Assembly: GCF_009811755.1 (NCBI RefSeq)
Contig: NZ_BLIV01000004.1
Coordinates: forward strand, 62,001 to 126,000
Direction: 5' to 3'
Length of the DNA stretch: 64,000 nucleotides
Origin: Roseobacter cerasinus
GTDB taxonomy: Bacteria > Pseudomonadota > Alphaproteobacteria > Rhodobacterales > Rhodobacteraceae
The translations under genes were made by a program, and so were the position numbers. Positions 62,062-64,000 of the stretch are shown piece by piece. The notes below the pieces were generated by a model. That model was not told the DNA's origin. It made no database searches and worked only from the letters and a program-made list of their open reading frames with translations. Numbering within the stretch: the stretch's first letter is position 1; every line of letters starts with the position of its first letter.

Positions 62062-63510
62062 ATGAGACGCACACGCAATGTAAAGATCGTGGCCACACTT
62101 GGGCCAGCCTCGGACACCTACGAGACGATCCACGCGTTGCATCTTGCGGGTGCCGATGTGTTCCGCCTCAACATGAGCCATGGCAGCCACGACGAGATTC
62201 GTGAAAAACACGCGATTATCCGGCAGATCGAGGAAGACACCGGCGGCAGCATCTGCATCCTGGCAGATCTTCAGGGCCCAAAGCTGCGGGTGGGTGTTTT
62301 TGCCAATGAGGATGGTGAAATTCTGGAAGACGGCGCCAGCTTCCGCATGGATCTCGATGCGGCCGAGGGGGATATCAACCGCGTCTGCCTGCCACATCCG
62401 GAGATTTTTGCAGCACTCGAACCGGGGGCGACCCTGCTGGTGAACGATGGCAAGATACGTCTGAAAGTCGAGACCTGCGGCCCTGATTTCGCCAATTGCA
62501 CGGTTGTTGCAGGCGGTGTGATCTCGAACCGCAAGGGCGTGAATGTGCCTGATGTGGTGCTGCCACTGGCCGCGCTGTCAGAGAAGGACCGCAAGGATCT
62601 GGAGTTTGTCTGCGAATTGGGGGTCGACTGGCTGGCGCTCAGCTTTGTGCAAAGGCCGGAGGATGTGCTCGAAGCCTCGGACCTGGCCAATGGCCGCGCC
62701 GCGATCCTCAGCAAAATCGAAAAGCCCGCCGCCGTGAACAACTTCAACGATATTTTGCAGGTCAGCGACGGGATCATGGTCGCCCGGGGCGATCTGGGAG
62801 TGGAGTTGCCGGTGCAGAACGTGCCGCCCATTCAGAAACGCCTTGTCCGTCAGTGCCGCCGTGCGGCCAAGCCGGTCATTGTGGCGACCCAGATGATGGA
62901 AAGCATGATCGAAAGCCCGATGCCCACGCGCGCCGAGGTCTCGGACGTGGCGACGGCGATCTATGAGGGAGCTGATGCGGTCATGCTTTCGGCGGAATCG
63001 GCGGCGGGTGCCTATCCTGTCGAAGCGGTGACCACGATGAATAATGTGGCCACCGAAGTGGAGCGTGATCCGACCTACACGCAGATCATTGAGGCCTCGC
63101 GCGAGACGCGGGGCATCACCATCGCCGATGGGATCGTGGCTGCGGCGCGTGAGATTGCGGAGAAGACCGACATCAAGGCCATTTGCTGCTTTTCGCAGAG
63201 CGGGACCACGGCGGCACTGACCGCGCGCGAGCGGCCGCGTGTCCCGATTTTGGCCATGACACCGCTGCGCAGCACAGCGCGTCGGCTGACCCTGACCTGG
63301 GGCATCAATTGTGTGATGACCGATAAGCTGGACCGGTTCAAGCTGGCCGTCGTGGCTTCCGCCCGCGCAGCAACGCGGCAGGGCTATGCGGAACAGACGG
63401 ATCAGATTGTGGTGACTGCGGGCGTGCCCTTCAACGTCCCCGGCAGCACCAATATCTTGCGGGTTGCGCCCTGCGACGAGCGTCAGATTTTCAACACTGA
63501 CCCTGAATAG
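62062..63510 (+). CDS. pyk: Pyruvate kinase
   Basis: A 482-residue glycolytic enzyme making ATP and pyruvate from PEP and ADP. Visible motifs are KIVATLGPAS at 7-16, FRLNMSHGSHDEI at about 34-46, the active-site SKIEKPAAV, MVARGDLGVELP and QMMESMIESPMPTRAE, then the C-terminal domain CCFSQSGTTAAL. Normal length. Divergent from the DUF1244 gene. Confidence 0.97.
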   Translation: MRRTRNVKIVATLGPASDTYETIHALHLAGADVFRLNMSHGSHDEIREKHAIIRQIEEDTGGSICILADLQGPKLRVGVFANEDGEILEDGASFRMDLDAAEGDINRVCLPHPEIFAALEPGATLLVNDGKIRLKVETCGPDFANCTVVAGGVISNRKGVNVPDVVLPLAALSEKDRKDLEFVCELGVDWLALSFVQRPEDVLEASDLANGRAAILSKIEKPAAVNNFNDILQVSDGIMVARGDLGVELPVQNVPPIQKRLVRQCRRAAKPVIVATQMMESMIESPMPTRAEVSDVATAIYEGADAVMLSAESAAGAYPVEAVTTMNNVATEVERDPTYTQIIEASRETRGITIADGIVAAAREIAEKTDIKAICCFSQSGTTAALTARERPRVPILAMTPLRSTARRLTLTWGINCVMTDKLDRFKLAVVASARAATRQGYAEQTDQIVVTAGVPFNVPGSTNILRVAPCDERQIFNTDPE

Positions 63511-64000
63511 TCTCGCCCGATCCCGTCGGAGAGGTTTTTCATGATGGCCAGAAGATGCGCGGCGCCAGTGTTGAACCCTGACGGGTCCGCTCGACAGGAT
63601 CGCTGACGGTTAGCACATCTGCTGCCACCAAAGCGACGGCAGTCTGGGCGTTCTGCAGCGCGTCCGGATCAGGGATCTGCCCATGGCCCCGCCCGATGGC
63701 CCGCTGTGTCATCTCATCGGTCGACGCCGCAGTCACGACCGCCTGATAGTCCGCAGGACGGCTTCGCTGTCTGCACTGCTCTGCTCTCCGCCGTCTTCGG
63801 CGGCACGCAGCTGCGCATCAAGCGCCTTGATCTGCGCCTGCCGCACCGATGTCAGCGCCCGGATATGACCGTCTGGGAAGGTCGAACCAGCATGCGGTCA
63901 ATCTCTGTTCGCAATTTGGCAGTGTGCTTATGTCGCCCCCCTCTTGTCAGCGGATGATCTTTAGCCTAAGAGGCGCGCTCTACTTCATGCGGCCGGCCAA
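63511..64000. other. Terminal region with no recognisable intact gene
   Basis: No long credible gene is seen. On the - strand, short coding-like pieces can be read in different frames, for example VRQAQIKALDAQLRAAEDGG near 63850-63790 and DEMTQRAIGRGHGQIPDPDA near 63715-63655. This looks like a decayed gene entering from the right, but I cannot name it. Confidence 0.35.

Noticed and set aside
61881-62117. Small - strand frame between DUF1244 and pyk
   Set aside because: No ribosome site, and it overlaps the likely pyk promoter and start; no recognisable pattern.

Overview
The window looks like chromosome from a marine Rhodobacteraceae (Roseobacter-group) alphaproteobacterium. The supporting signs are high-GC coding DNA, a GcrA cell-cycle regulator, an L-malyl-CoA/beta-methylmalyl-CoA lyase of the Rhodobacter type, MeaB, an Anbu gene cluster, several VPLPA-CTERM proteins and RTX proteins. 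I assign this by family content only; there is no rRNA in the window. I saw one tRNA and no CRISPR array.

Layout. 1-12 kb is mostly housekeeping: a partial TTC38-like TPR protein, a ThDP-enzyme/CoA-transferase pair, gcrA, argD-argF, two small enzymes, hrpB, meaB and rpmB. 12-17 kb has a sirtuin, a LysR/nitrilase divergent pair, and the infA-maf-RNase E/G-yacG chain. 17.1-21.0 kb is a complete Anbu cluster (proteasome-like protein, transglutaminase, alpha-E protein, ATP-grasp). 21.5-22.5 kb is a scar: the tail of an IS110-type transposase lies against a 5'-truncated mannonate dehydratase gene (uxuA).

22.6-37.1 kb holds two convergent nitrogen-scavenging systems. On the + strand, a TetR regulator precedes an NMT1-type ABC transporter, an amidohydrolase, an NTF2-fold protein and a PuuE-like deacetylase. 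On the - strand a seven-gene operon encodes AmiC- and AmiR-like (ANTAR) regulators, a peptide/amide ABC transporter and a formamidase. A strong intrinsic terminator sits between its likely promoter and the first gene, as expected for antitermination control.

37.3-44.1 kb carries two VPLPA-CTERM proteins and two paralogous RTX proteins. The second RTX gene contains an apparently perfect 1,109-bp in-frame tandem duplication. 44.3-50.4 kb is a decayed mobile island with a toxin-antitoxin pair, a DNA methylase, a VirD4 coupling-protein fragment, small orphan genes and a large serine recombinase whose 3' end runs into tRNA-Ala(GGC).

50.4-64 kb returns to core genes: TIGR02300 protein, YgjP-like metallopeptidase, GntR, GNAT, accA, LysE/AsnC pair, DUF302, mcl1, a dgcN-dgcA-nudix-dat operon that should convert D-glutamate (and other D-amino acids through the transaminase) to N-acetyl-L-glutamate, a leishmanolysin-like VPLPA-CTERM protease, DUF1244 and pyk.
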